Positions 7,978 through 17,019 of a stretch of 64,000 nt of DNA are shown in pieces (the first letter of the stretch is position 1; each line of letters begins with the position of its first letter). A model generated the notes under the pieces. That model searched no databases. It saw nothing but the letters and a program-made list of their open reading frames with translations, and was not told the DNA's origin. The stretch spans positions 147,168 to 211,167 of the forward strand of contig JAMLIC010000013.1 of assembly GCA_023954375.1 (NCBI GenBank). Direction: 5' to 3'. The stretch comes from Planctomycetota bacterium (GTDB lineage Bacteria; Planctomycetota; J058). Both the position numbers and the translations under genes were made by a program.

Positions 7978-9949
7978 GGTCGAGCGCCCGGAGCTCGGGC
8001 TCGAGCCCCACGCGCCCGGGCGGCCAGCGGCCGGCCTCGAGCCCCCGCGCGCGGCCGAGCGCCGCGCGCGCCTCGTCGAGCCGACCCTGGCGCGCGGCGA
8101 GGCGCGCGCGCACGAGCTCGTCCTCCGCGCCGTGCCCGCCCCCGGCGAGCGCCGCGGCGCCGACCTCGTCGCCGCGGTCGAGGGCGAGGTGCGCGAGCAG
8201 CGCCGCGCGCGGCCCCGGCGCCAGGCGCGTCGCCACGGCGGCGGCCGCGTCGGCCCGGCCGGCCGCGCGCTCGGCCAGGGCGAGGAGCCACCAGGCGTGC
8301 TCCCACTCGACGAGCGCCTCGGTCGCCCGGCGCAGGTGCTCGGCGGCCCGCGCCGCGTCCCCGCGCGCGAACGCCACCCAGGCGCGGGCGCAGGCCACCT
8401 CGGCGCCGTTGGGCGGGGCGCGCGGGACGGCCAGCTCGACCCAGCGCTCGGCGGCGGCGACGTCGCCCGCGCGCGCGTCCTCGCTGGCGAGCAGCAGCGC
8501 CGCCTTGTAGTCGAACGGGGCCAGCGCCTCGAGGAGCGCCCGGACCTGCGCGTGCTCCCCCCGGGCGGCGAGGCGGTCGACGAGGATCATGAGGGTCCGG
8601 CGCCGCCCCGGCGCGACCGCGTTGATCCGCCGCGCGAGCGCCTCGCCCTCCTCGGCCGTGGCGGGGTCGGTCACGAGCACGGCCGCGTAGTCCTCGAGGG
8701 CCGCGACGTCGGTCGGGTCCTGCCGGAGCGCCCAGGTGACCCGCCCCAGGTCGGTGCACCAGGCGCGGGCGTAGGGCGTCGCGAGCCACAGCCAGCCCAG
8801 GGCGACGAGGCCCGCCGCGGCGCACACGAGCCCCCGCCGCGCCGGCCAGCGCCGGCCGAGCGCCGCCGCGGCCAGGCCCGCGCCGAGGGCCAGCGGGACC
8901 GTCGACGCGAGCAGGTAGCGGTCGTGAACGTAGGCGACGAACGGGACGATCCCGGAGGTCGGCGCCAGGCAGGCGAAGAACCACGCGGCCAGGACGGCGA
9001 ACGTGCGCCCGCCCCTGAGCCACGACCAGGCGGCGCCCGCGACGGTCGCGGCGAGCAAGGAGAGCCGCGCCGCCTCGAGCGGGGCGATCGCGGGCCCGGG
9101 CTCGGGCGGGCGCGGCAGGAGGGAGAGCGGCGCGACCGCCTGGCCCACGTACCAGGCCATGGCGCGCGTCACCCGCGGGAGGCGCTCGGCCCACGGCGTC
9201 GGCGGCGTGGCCGTCCCGAACTCGCGCTGGGCGGCGTAGCCCAGGCCGGCCGCGGCGACGGCGAGCAGCGCGACGGCGAGCAGCCACGGGAGGTCGGCCC
9301 GCAGCCGCCGCCGCGCGAGCGCCAGCGCGCCGACGACCGGCAGGACGACGATCCCGGTCGTCTTCGACGCCATGGCCAGCGCGAACAGGACGACCGCCAG
9401 GGCGCGCCTGTGCGCGCCGGGGTCGGGGGCGCCGGGGGCCGCGAGCGGCCAGGGCCGCGGCCCGAGCCACGCGGCGAGCCCGAGCAGGGTGAACAGGAGG
9501 AAGAGGAGGTCCTTGCGCTGCGAGAGCCAGGCCACGTTCTCCACGTGCGAGGGATGCCACGCGAACAGGAGCCCCGCCGCGGCGACGGCCAGGGGCGGGA
9601 GGGCCAGCCGCCGCGCGACGGCCACGAGGGCGGCGACGCACGCGGCGTAGAGCGCGAGCTGCGTGACGCGCAGCCCGACGTAGCTCCGGCCCCAGACCAG
9701 CCGGTCGAGCCAGTAGCTGGCCAGGTGCAGCGGCTGGAAGTTGGCGAACACCGGCCGCCGCACGGCGTCCCACAGCGTCCGGGGCGTGGCCTCGCGCCAG
9801 TAGGGCTGGTGGTCGATGTAGTAAGGGTCGTCGTACTGGATCGTCCCCGCGCCGAGCGTGGGCAGGTACGGCAGGACCGCGGCCGCGACGAGCAGCAGCG
9901 TGAGCCAGCGCCACCGCGCGCGCGCCCAGCTCCGCCCCGCCGCGCTCAT
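7970..9949 (-). CDS. TMTC-like multi-pass membrane protein with TPR region
   Basis: The 659-aa product begins with a membrane half: helix WLTLLLVAAAVLPYLP, the extracellular motif IQYDDPYYIDHQPYW, and HPSHVENVAWLSQRKDLLF, a hallmark of the TMTC/DUF1736 relatives of protein O-mannosyltransferases. About ten hydrophobic segments follow up to residue 410. The rest is alpha-helical with TPR-like repeats (ERAAGRADAAAAVATRLA, ARQGRLDEARAALGRARG). Such proteins are thought to be GT-C type glycosyltransferases using a polyprenyl-linked donor; activity here is inferred. It stands alone, convergent with the methyltransferase. Confidence 0.8.
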   Translation of the reverse strand: MSAAGRSWARARWRWLTLLLVAAAVLPYLPTLGAGTIQYDDPYYIDHQPYWREATPRTLWDAVRRPVFANFQPLHLASYWLDRLVWGRSYVGLRVTQLALYAACVAALVAVARRLALPPLAVAAAGLLFAWHPSHVENVAWLSQRKDLLFLLFTLLGLAAWLGPRPWPLAAPGAPDPGAHRRALAVVLFALAMASKTTGIVVLPVVGALALARRRLRADLPWLLAVALLAVAAAGLGYAAQREFGTATPPTPWAERLPRVTRAMAWYVGQAVAPLSLLPRPPEPGPAIAPLEAARLSLLAATVAGAAWSWLRGGRTFAVLAAWFFACLAPTSGIVPFVAYVHDRYLLASTVPLALGAGLAAAALGRRWPARRGLVCAAAGLVALGWLWLATPYARAWCTDLGRVTWALRQDPTDVAALEDYAAVLVTDPATAEEGEALARRINAVAPGRRRTLMILVDRLAARGEHAQVRALLEALAPFDYKAALLLASEDARAGDVAAAERWVELAVPRAPPNGAEVACARAWVAFARGDAARAAEHLRRATEALVEWEHAWWLLALAERAAGRADAAAAVATRLAPGPRAALLAHLALDRGDEVGAAALAGGGHGAEDELVRARLAARQGRLDEARAALGRARGLEAGRWPPGRVGLEPELRALDPR

Positions 9950-10145
9950 GGCGCCCGTCGCTCCTCGTGACCAGCGGCGGCGCGCGAGGGCCTGCGCCCC
10001 CGCGGTCCCCCCCGCGCTCGCGCGCGGCGGCCCTTCGAGGTCGCCATCCCGACAACGGCGCGCGCGGTCACGCGCAGGACTATAGCCCGCCCCCGCGGCC
10101 GCCGGTCCGCCGGGGACGGCTATCCTGGGCGGTCGGAGGAGGACC

Positions 10146-10751
10146 CTGAGCGTCGCGCGGCTCGAGGAGGCGGTCCGCTGGGCGGCCGCGGCGCCCCTGC
10201 GCGCGCGCTGGCCCGCGGCGCGCGTCCACGGAGGCTACTGCGCCCGCGGGCCGGGCCAGGTCCTCGCGGAGGGCGAGCTCTCCTTCACGGCCCCGTGCGC
10301 CGACCTGTCCTCGCTCGTGGCCCTGCGCCTCGTCGAGGAGGGCCTCCGGCCCACGCTCGTCCTGGCGGGGATCCGGCGGCCGCTCTCGCACGTGAAGTTC
10401 CAGTGCGGCCTCGAGGTGGCGCTCGAGGGCGACCTCTGGGTCGTCGGCTTCGGCGTGTCGTCGACCTACCTCTACCGCGGCCGCTTCGTGGAGACGCGCC
10501 GCCGCCCCTGGGTCTTCCGCGCCGGCCCGGCGCGGATCGACCCCGACACGCCGTTCGTCGCCTACTTCGAGCCGGACGGCCGCGCGGGCGTCGCCCGGCG
10601 CGTGCCGGGCTACGACCTCGAGCGCGACCTCGCCTGGCACGCCCGCCGCCAGGGCTGGCTCCGCTTTGCCCTGGCCCGCCGCCGCGCCGCCTCCGAGGAC
10701 CGCGCGGCGCGGCGGGGCCGGTTGCCGGGGGCCGGCGGGCGGTGGCGGTGA
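10146..10751 (+). CDS. hypothetical protein, possibly transglutaminase-like, CTG start
   Basis: The frame is open from a TAG at 10083 and has no ATG, GTG or TTG before 10317. A strong Shine-Dalgarno (GGAGGAGGA) lies a few bases before a CTG at 10146, giving a 201-aa product starting SVARLEEAVRWAA after the initiator. Residues about 45-90 contain CADLSSLVALRLVEEGL and then SHVKFQCGLEV and LWVVGFGVSSTYLYRG. The Cys-Asp helix followed by a His-containing strand is reminiscent of transglutaminase/papain-like folds, but the match is weak. It ends in a good hairpin terminator. If a normal start is required the product would begin at GTG 10317 (144 aa). Confidence 0.65.
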   Translation: MSVARLEEAVRWAAAAPLRARWPAARVHGGYCARGPGQVLAEGELSFTAPCADLSSLVALRLVEEGLRPTLVLAGIRRPLSHVKFQCGLEVALEGDLWVVGFGVSSTYLYRGRFVETRRRPWVFRAGPARIDPDTPFVAYFEPDGRAGVARRVPGYDLERDLAWHARRQGWLRFALARRRAASEDRAARRGRLPGAGGRWR

Positions 10752-10757
10752 GCAGCG

Positions 10758-10790
10758 CCACGGAGTCCACGGAGGCCGTGGGCTCCGTGG
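10758..10790. terminator. strong bidirectional hairpin
   Basis: CCACGGAGTCCACGG, a 3-nt loop AGG, then CCGTGGGCTCCGTGG form a 15-bp stem with a single T-G pair. It lies between two convergent genes, ending the unknown protein gene (plus) and the aminotransferase/acyl-ACP reductase gene (minus). Confidence 0.75.
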
Positions 10791-10794
10791 ATCG

Positions 10795-13716
10795 TCACAG
10801 CGGGGACTCGAGCGCGGGCCGCGCCAGCGTGAACCCGTGGTACGCGGCGAGGTCGCGGATCGCCTCGACGTGCATCTTCGTCACGCGCCCCCACGAGAAG
10901 TGCTCGTTCATGCGCGAGAGGCCGAGGAGGAGCGTCTCCGCCATGCAGGCGAACACGTGGTCGGGCTCGAGCGGCAGGCCGGCCAGGACGAGCCCCTGCG
11001 GCCGGGGGAGGCGCACGATCCCGCCGCGGAGCACGCGCACGTCGGGGCGCTCGCGCAGGACCTCGGGGGCGGTGTCCTCCGGCACGGCGAGGTCGCAGAT
11101 CACGCGCGGCCCGGGGCCCAGGTGCCGCGGATAGATCACCGGGTCGGGCGTGCTCGAGGCCGACACGATCAGGTCGCACGCGCGCAGCCCAACGGGGTCG
11201 GTGCGCACCTGCACCGGCGCCTCGTCGCCCAGCTCCCGCTCGAGGCCCTCGACGATCGCCAGGCCGATGCGCTCGAGGTCGTCCTCCGCCGCGCGCACCC
11301 GCCGGTAGGTCTCGGTCGGCGCGAGGACCCGGCCGACGCCCGTGGGCGGGCGGTCCGGCTCACGGCGCAGGAGCTTGTATGTCTCGAAGTAGACCTCGCC
11401 CGCCACGCGCCGCAGCCGCGGCTCCATGTGCGGCCGGCCGACGAGCACCAGGCGCGGCACGCGGTCGGCCATCATCTGCGCGTAGAGCGAGCAGATGTTC
11501 CCCGTCGCCCCGAGCGCGCCCAGGCAGGCCGTGGAGAGGTCGATCCCCGCCTCCTCGGCCGCGCCGACGAGGGCCTCGACCCCCGCGGCGACGGTCATCG
11601 CGTTGCCGCTGGTGATCCCCACGCGGTCCTCGGAGATCCGCGTCCCCTGGCCGGTGATGATCGAGGTGTAGCCGCCCAGGCCGACGATCGACGAGCCCTG
11701 CCGCCGCGCCAGGCGCACCCCGGCCAGGACCTTGTCCTCGACCCAGCGGACGCTCCCCTCGTCGAACGCGCGCTGGATCTGCGTCGGCGTCACCGGCACG
11801 CCGACGAGCGAGAGGTGCACGCGCTCGCCGATCGCCGACTCGACGATCGCCGCCTCGGAGACGAACGGGTCGAGCAGGCGGTGGGTGCGGTCGAGGTAGC
11901 GCTCGAGCGCCGCGTCGTCGAACCCCCCGAGCCCCGGGTCCCAGTGGCGCAGGTGCCCGGCGCGGATGAAGTGGGCCAGGAACGACACGCGCCCGGCGTA
12001 GGGCGGGACGCTCGTCGCGCGCCGCGGCCGCGTCGCCGCGCGGACGATCGGCCCCGTCCCCGAGCGCGACGCGTCGGCCGGGCGCGGGGCCGCCCCCGTC
12101 GCGTCGGCGCACAGGTAGCGGATCAGCCGGTCGCCGCGGTCGTGCTCGAGCAGCGCGAGCGCGCGCTCGACCGCGGCCAGGAAGCGGTCCACCTGCGCGT
12201 CCGTCACGAACGCGCTCGGCTGGATCCTGAGCGTCTCCGGCCGCGAGAGGGTCGGCAGGACGCGCACGCGCTCCTCGTCGAGGAGGAACCCGGCGACGAC
12301 GAACCCGAGGAGCCCCTGGCTGGCGAGCTGGCGCAGGGTGGGGCTCTCCGCGTCGTCGCGCCGCGCCAGCTCGAGGCCGATCATCAGGCCCCGCCCGCGC
12401 ACGTCGACGACCTGCCGGGGGAAGCGCGCCCGGAGGGCCAGGAGCCCCGCGCGCAGGCGCTCGCCCTGGCGACGCGCGCGGCCGAGCGCGTCGTCCTCGC
12501 CCGTGATCACGTCGAGCGCGGCCAGGGCCACGCGCGACGAGAGGTCGTCCTCGGCGAAGGTGGACGTGTGCAAGGTGCCGAACTCCTCGCGGTAGCGCGC
12601 GGAGTCGACGAGCAAGGCCGACACCTTGGCCAGGCCGCCGCCGAGCGCCTTCGAGAGGACGTAGTAGTCGGCGACGACCCCGTCCTGCTCGGACGCGAGG
12701 AACGTCCCGGTGCGCCCGCAGCCGGTCTGGACCTCGTCGAGCACGAGCGGGAAGCCGGCCTCGCGGGCGGCCTCCTGCGCGGCGAGGAGCCACGCGGCCC
12801 CGACCTCGTGCACGCCGCCCTCGCCCTGGAGCGGCTCCGCGAACAGGGCCGCCACGCGCGAGATCGGGCGCTCCTGCAGGCGGACGTGGCCCTCGTCCGA
12901 GATCACCAGGTCGAGGTAGGTCTGGCGGGCCTCCCGCACCCGCTCGGCGAGCGCGCCCACGTCGCCGCGGGGGAGGAAGACCACCTCCACGCCGAGGCGG
13001 CGGAACGGGCGCCGCGCCTCCGGCGACCAGGTGAGCTTGAGGCTGCCGGTGGTCTTGCCGTGGAACGCGCCCTCGAGCGCCAGGAACAGCGGCGGCTCCT
13101 CGGCCAGGCGCGTGTTGTGCACGAGGACCTGGTGGAACACCTCCTCGAGGTCGGGCTCGCTCCCGGCGGGCATGCCCAGCCGCGCCCCGACCTCGGCGAG
13201 CACGCGCGGCACGACGTCGCACTGCCGGTTGCGCAGCTTGCCCTGGATCGCCCGGTGGTGCTCGCGGTGGCCCTCGACGATGTCCTGCACGCGGCGGTCG
13301 CGCTCGAGCTCGGCGTGCTTGATCGCGGCCTCGACCGCCTCCGCGCCGGTGTTCCCCAGCGTGACGACGTAGCGGCGCCCGCTGTAGGCCCCGACGAGGT
13401 CCGACAGCCGCCGGCAGAGCGCCCCGGCCGCCACGCGGTGCGAGCCCTGCGCGTGGAACGGGGCCCGCTCGTCGAGCGCCGCGCGCAGGGCGCCGGCGAC
13501 CGCCGGGTGGTGGTGGCCGAGGAGCCCCACGCCGTACCCCCCGGCCATGTCGAGCACCTCGACCTCCGCGCCGCGCGCGTCGCGCGTCCAGAGGAGGTCG
13601 CCCTCCGCGCGGTGGTAGACCGCGTCGAGGCGGCAGGCCTCGAGGACCCGCATGAGGTGCGGGCGGGCGAAGCGGCCGTAGTCCGCGGGCTCGGTCCGGG
13701 TCGGAGCGTGGGTCAC
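10795..13716 (-). CDS. class III aminotransferase fused to acyl-ACP reductase (AAR-type)
   Basis: This 973-aa protein has two enzymes. Residues about 15-530 are a class III PLP aminotransferase: GNTGAEAVEAAIKHA, FPLVLDEVQTGCGRTG, and VLSKALGGG with the Schiff-base lysine near K356. After a Pro/Arg linker, residues about 577-973 match cyanobacterial long-chain acyl-ACP reductase: LGGYTSIITG, LGALGATGNICSLYA, and HVFACMAETLLL then NEHFSWGRV, where the cysteine near 924 aligns with the catalytic cysteine of Synechococcus AAR. AAR reduces acyl-ACP to aldehyde with NADPH; the aminotransferase could convert aldehyde to amine. It is coupled by a 4-nt GTGA overlap to an acyl carrier protein gene upstream. 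The pathway is inference; the domain calls are firm. Confidence 0.9.
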   Translation of the reverse strand: MTHAPTRTEPADYGRFARPHLMRVLEACRLDAVYHRAEGDLLWTRDARGAEVEVLDMAGGYGVGLLGHHHPAVAGALRAALDERAPFHAQGSHRVAAGALCRRLSDLVGAYSGRRYVVTLGNTGAEAVEAAIKHAELERDRRVQDIVEGHREHHRAIQGKLRNRQCDVVPRVLAEVGARLGMPAGSEPDLEEVFHQVLVHNTRLAEEPPLFLALEGAFHGKTTGSLKLTWSPEARRPFRRLGVEVVFLPRGDVGALAERVREARQTYLDLVISDEGHVRLQERPISRVAALFAEPLQGEGGVHEVGAAWLLAAQEAAREAGFPLVLDEVQTGCGRTGTFLASEQDGVVADYYVLSKALGGGLAKVSALLVDSARYREEFGTLHTSTFAEDDLSSRVALAALDVITGEDDALGRARRQGERLRAGLLALRARFPRQVVDVRGRGLMIGLELARRDDAESPTLRQLASQGLLGFVVAGFLLDEERVRVLPTLSRPETLRIQPSAFVTDAQVDRFLAAVERALALLEHDRGDRLIRYLCADATGAAPRPADASRSGTGPIVRAATRPRRATSVPPYAGRVSFLAHFIRAGHLRHWDPGLGGFDDAALERYLDRTHRLLDPFVSEAAIVESAIGERVHLSLVGVPVTPTQIQRAFDEGSVRWVEDKVLAGVRLARRQGSSIVGLGGYTSIITGQGTRISEDRVGITSGNAMTVAAGVEALVGAAEEAGIDLSTACLGALGATGNICSLYAQMMADRVPRLVLVGRPHMEPRLRRVAGEVYFETYKLLRREPDRPPTGVGRVLAPTETYRRVRAAEDDLERIGLAIVEGLERELGDEAPVQVRTDPVGLRACDLIVSASSTPDPVIYPRHLGPGPRVICDLAVPEDTAPEVLRERPDVRVLRGGIVRLPRPQGLVLAGLPLEPDHVFACMAETLLLGLSRMNEHFSWGRVTKMHVEAIRDLAAYHGFTLARPALESPL

Positions 13717-13970
13717 GGCGAGCGTCGGTCGGCCAGGCGCCGCTCGATGTAGGCGGCGATGTCGCCGAGCGTCTCCATGTCGGCCAGCTCCTGGTCGTCG
13801 ATCGCGAGGTCGAACGCCTGCTCGAGCTCGACGACGAGCTCCATGGCCTTCACCGAGTCGAGGCCGAAGTCGATCAGGCGCGAGCCGGGCGCGACCCGGG
13901 ACGGGTCGACCCCGGTCTTCCGGGCCACGAGGTCCGCGAGGACCCGGAACACGCCACTCGGCCCGCTCAT
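13713..13970 (-). CDS. acyl carrier protein
   Basis: The 85-aa protein has the four-helix carrier pattern with DFGLDSVKAMELVVELEQAF, in which the serine of DSV carries phosphopantetheine. DSV rather than DSL, and the separation from fatty-acid synthesis genes, indicate a dedicated carrier and not the housekeeping AcpP. Its stop overlaps the start of the aminotransferase/acyl-ACP reductase gene by 4 nt, so the two are probably made together and this carrier is the likely substrate donor. Confidence 0.93.
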   Translation of the reverse strand: MSGPSGVFRVLADLVARKTGVDPSRVAPGSRLIDFGLDSVKAMELVVELEQAFDLAIDDQELADMETLGDIAAYIERRLADRRSP

Positions 13971-14036
13971 GTCGACCTGCCGTCCCCGCCGCCCCGACTG
14001 TACCGCCGCGGGGGTGGGGCCGCCAACGATCGCCGC

Positions 14037-14630
14037 TCAGGGCCGGGTCAGGAACACCTGCGCCCAGTAGGGGCCGGGCGACCGCACGACGCCGACGCCG
14101 AGGTGGGTGTAGGCGGGGTCGAGGATGTTCGCGCGGTGGCCGGGCGAGTTCATCCACGCCGTCACGACCGCCTGCGGCGTCGGCTGGCCCATGGCGATGT
14201 TCTCGCCGACCCGGGTGAAGCCGCTGGCGCCGAGGAGCTGCAGCCGGTCGAGCGGCGACCAGCCCTCCGGCGTGTTGTGGGCGAAGTAGCCGCGCCCGCG
14301 CATGTCCTCGACGTGCGCCTTGGCCGCCTGGGTGGCCGCGCCGTCCGCGAGCAGCCAGGGCAGGCCGTTGTTCGCCCGCTGCTGGTTGGTGAGCGACAGC
14401 ACCTCCTGCGCGAACGTGGCCTCGGTCGCGTCGTGGGTCTTGAGGGGGTTGCCGAACGCGTCGTTGACGTACCAGTAGTTCGACCCGACCTGGCCCGGGT
14501 TGGTGGTGCCCGCGCCGCCGCCACCGCCGCCGCTGCTGCTGCGGCTGCTCCCGCCGCACCCGACCGCCCCCAGGGCGCAGGTCGCGAGCAGCGCGAGGTG
14601 GATCGCCCAGGTCAGACGCGGCGTCACCAT
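14037..14630 (-). CDS. CAP/SCP-domain lipoprotein
   Basis: The 197-aa product starts with a lipoprotein signal (LALLATCALGAVGC) and a Ser/Gly linker, then a CAP domain: LTNQQRANNGLPWL, KAHVEDMRGRGYFAHNTPEG, GENIAMG and MNSPGHRANILDPAYTHLGVG. The His and Glu residues typical of this fold are present. Bacterial CAP proteins are exported and have proposed peptidase or lipid-binding roles; none is established here. It lies between the LuxR genes and the carrier protein on the same strand. The SD GGAGGGG precedes the ATG. Confidence 0.92.
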   Translation of the reverse strand: MVTPRLTWAIHLALLATCALGAVGCGGSSRSSSGGGGGGAGTTNPGQVGSNYWYVNDAFGNPLKTHDATEATFAQEVLSLTNQQRANNGLPWLLADGAATQAAKAHVEDMRGRGYFAHNTPEGWSPLDRLQLLGASGFTRVGENIAMGQPTPQAVVTAWMNSPGHRANILDPAYTHLGVGVVRSPGPYWAQVFLTRP

Positions 14631-14707
14631 GTCCCCTCCGGCCGCCCGCGGCGGCCCGTGTGGTTGTGACGGGGCCGGGCCCGCTTCGCAATGCCCGGCG
14701 GGGCCCG

Positions 14708-15757
14708 CTACCCCCCGGCGAGGAGGCGGGCGAGCGCCAGCCGGCCGGGGAGGCCCGCCTTGCGGAGCACCCGGCCGAGGTGGACGTTCACGGTCGCGGG
14801 CGAGATCCCCAGGCGCCTGGCGATCTCGCGGTTCGAGAGCCCTCGCGCGGCCAGGGCCGCCGCGGCGGCCTCGCGCGGGGACAGGCCCGCGCGCCGCGCG
14901 AGGGCGTCGATGGGCGCGAGGGGCGTCCCGCGCGCCAGGACGGTCAGGACGCGCGGGGCGGGGGCGCGCTCGAGGAGCGTCGAGCGCGCGCGGACGACCT
15001 GACCGCCCGCGTGAGGGAGGTCGAGCTCGGCCGCGCGCCCGACCTCGACCCCGGGCGCGGCGAGGCGTCGCACGACCTCGAGGAGCGCGTCCGACGGGAA
15101 CCCCGGGAGCGCCCTGGCGAGCGCCAGGCCGCCCGCGTCGACGTCCACGACCTCGCCCCCGGCGTCGAAGATGACGACCCCGCGCCCCGCGGCGCCCTCC
15201 GCCCCGACGGCCCGCGCGCGGCCGGCGAGCGCCTCGCGCAGCAGGCTGCCGAACGCCGCGCGCGCCAGGTCGGGCGCGACGAGCTCGAGCGCCGCGCGCT
15301 CCCTGTGGGCGAAGTCGCAGCCCCCGCGCTCGCGGTGCAGGGCGAAGGAGAGCCACCCGCCGCCCGGGACGCGGACCACGAGCCCGAGGACGTGGCGCAG
15401 GCCGAGGCGGCCCAGGAGGTCCCCCGTGTAGGGGTCCGCGCCGAAGCGCTGCGCCGGGAGGAGGTCGGAGAGCGTCAGGGGGCGCCCGGGCCGCGCCGCG
15501 GCGACCTTCGGGCAGGGGTCGAACGGCAGGTAGTGGCGCGGGTAGGCCTCGACGTCTGCCGGCTCGAGGTCCCGGAAGAACGCCCGGCCGCCGCCCTGCC
15601 GCAGCAGGGGGTCGACGACGATCGCCGAGACGGCCGCGCTCGGCACGACGGCGCGGAGCGCCGAGGTGATCGCGGCGAAGCGGCCCTCGAAGTCGGCGGC
15701 CACCGACGCGTCGCGCGCGACCTGCAGGAGCGCGTCCACCTCGCGCGCGTCGAACAC
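14708..15757 (-). CDS. LuxR-type regulator with GAF-like sensor, copy 1
   Basis: The 349-aa protein ends in a LuxR/NarL helix-turn-helix (AGLSPREAAAAALAARGLS then NREIARRLGISPATVNVHL). The N-terminal ~180 residues have the pattern of a GAF-like sensor shared with the next gene: HYLPFDPC, DPYTGDLLGRLGLRHVLG and LVAPDLARAAFG. A PAS-like middle segment (VVIFDAGGEVVDVDAGGLAL) follows. The start is GTG after a G-rich SD. It probably recognises a small ligand and regulates the local genes, but no operator is visible. Confidence 0.88.
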   Translation of the reverse strand: MFDAREVDALLQVARDASVAADFEGRFAAITSALRAVVPSAAVSAIVVDPLLRQGGGRAFFRDLEPADVEAYPRHYLPFDPCPKVAAARPGRPLTLSDLLPAQRFGADPYTGDLLGRLGLRHVLGLVVRVPGGGWLSFALHRERGGCDFAHRERAALELVAPDLARAAFGSLLREALAGRARAVGAEGAAGRGVVIFDAGGEVVDVDAGGLALARALPGFPSDALLEVVRRLAAPGVEVGRAAELDLPHAGGQVVRARSTLLERAPAPRVLTVLARGTPLAPIDALARRAGLSPREAAAAALAARGLSNREIARRLGISPATVNVHLGRVLRKAGLPGRLALARLLAGG

Positions 15758-15815
15758 GGTCCCCCCCGGAGTTCTTAGCGGCCGGGGTCGTCGAGCGCCA
15801 GGCGCGCGCCCGGCG

Positions 15816-16862
15816 TCATCCCTGCGGGGGGACGGCGCCCATGAGGACGTGGAACAGCTCGGTGCGGCCGGGGACGCGCGCCTTGCGGAACACGTTCGAC
15901 AGGTGGAAGCGCACCGCCCGCTCGGAGACCTGCAGCCGGTGCGCGATCCCGCGGTTGCCCAGCCCCTCGGGCGCCAGGGCCGCGACCTCTCGCTCGCGCT
16001 CGGTCAGCCCGACGCGCTCGGCCGCGGCGTGGAAGTACTCGGCCGAGCCGCCGGGCAGGACCTCGAGGACCACGAGCGCGCACGGCGCCCCGGCGGGCCC
16101 CTCGATCGGCGAGAGGCTCGCGCGGACGAGGCCGTCGCCGGCCTCGAGCAGGCGGGTCCCCCGCCCGGCGCGCGCCGCGTCCGAGAGGGCTTCCATGGCG
16201 CGCGGGTCGTGCGCGAGCAGCCGCTTCAGCAGGGCGAGCCCGCGGTCGTCGGCGTGGAGCAGCTCGCCCTGGCGGTCGAGGAGGAGGCCGCCGGCGCCCG
16301 TCGTCGCCGCGGCCGGGCCCGCGAGCAGGGCGACGCGCTCCGCGAGCACCGCGCCGTGAGCCGCACGTGCCAGGTCGGGCGCGACGAGCTGCATGAGCTC
16401 GCGCTCGCGCCGCGTGAAGTCTCCGAGCGGGCCCTCGCGCTGGAGCGCGATGGCGACGCGGTCGTGCTCCCCGAGCCGCTGGGTGAGGCCCATGATCCAG
16501 CGGACCCCGAGTGGTTTCAGGAAGTCGGACGTGAACTCCGTCCTCCCGAAGGTGCTCGACGGCATGCACTCGCTGAGCGAGACGGGTGACCCCCGCGCCT
16601 GCTCGATCGACCGGCCCATGGGGTCGAGGTGACGGTAGTGATGTGCGTACCGGAGCAGCGTGTCCTGCTCACCGTTCCAGAACACGACGTGCGTCGGCCG
16701 GCCTTCCCTGTCGAGGACGAAGCAGGAGACGGTCTGCGCCGGCACGAGAACCGACAGCGAGCTGGCGAGCGGATTCATCCGCTCGAGGAACGAGCTGCCG
16801 CTCGATGCCTCGCGGGCGATCCGCTGGATCAGCCTTACCTCGTCCAGGGAGACGCGGCCCAT
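15816..16862 (-). CDS. LuxR-type regulator with GAF-like sensor, copy 2
   Basis: The 348-aa paralogue of the next gene downstream has the same three parts: sensor (HHYRHLDPMGRSI, FGRTEFTSDFLKPLGV, LMQLVAPDLARAAHG), PAS-like middle (GGLLLDRQGELLHADDRG) and LuxR HTH (VGLTEREREVAALAPEGLG, HRLQVSERAVRFHLSNVFR). I chose ATG at 16862 because it matches the paralogue in length and N-terminus; a frame extending to 16958 is possible. It is divergent from the GNAT operon, with 157 nt between, where mutual control would be exerted. The N-terminal part is slightly AT-richer than its surroundings. Confidence 0.88.
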   Translation of the reverse strand: MGRVSLDEVRLIQRIAREASSGSSFLERMNPLASSLSVLVPAQTVSCFVLDREGRPTHVVFWNGEQDTLLRYAHHYRHLDPMGRSIEQARGSPVSLSECMPSSTFGRTEFTSDFLKPLGVRWIMGLTQRLGEHDRVAIALQREGPLGDFTRRERELMQLVAPDLARAAHGAVLAERVALLAGPAAATTGAGGLLLDRQGELLHADDRGLALLKRLLAHDPRAMEALSDAARAGRGTRLLEAGDGLVRASLSPIEGPAGAPCALVVLEVLPGGSAEYFHAAAERVGLTEREREVAALAPEGLGNRGIAHRLQVSERAVRFHLSNVFRKARVPGRTELFHVLMGAVPPQG

Positions 16863-17019
16863 GTCCTCCGTGATAACGAGGGCCGCCGTCGGCCGCCAGA
16901 TAGGCCGGTGGAACAGCGGTTTCGTTGTTGTCAAGTGGCAAGCTCGCCAGGTTCCCATCCGTCCCCCTGCGGGTTTCCTGTCCGTGACGTGGCCGATCGC
17001 CGCGCCCTGGAGGGGGAGC

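Noticed and set aside
16897..16934. Promoter for the LuxR copy 2 gene, TTGACA (16934-16929) with TATCTG (16902-16897)
   Set aside because: The -35 is perfect but the spacing is 26 nt, too long for a standard promoter.
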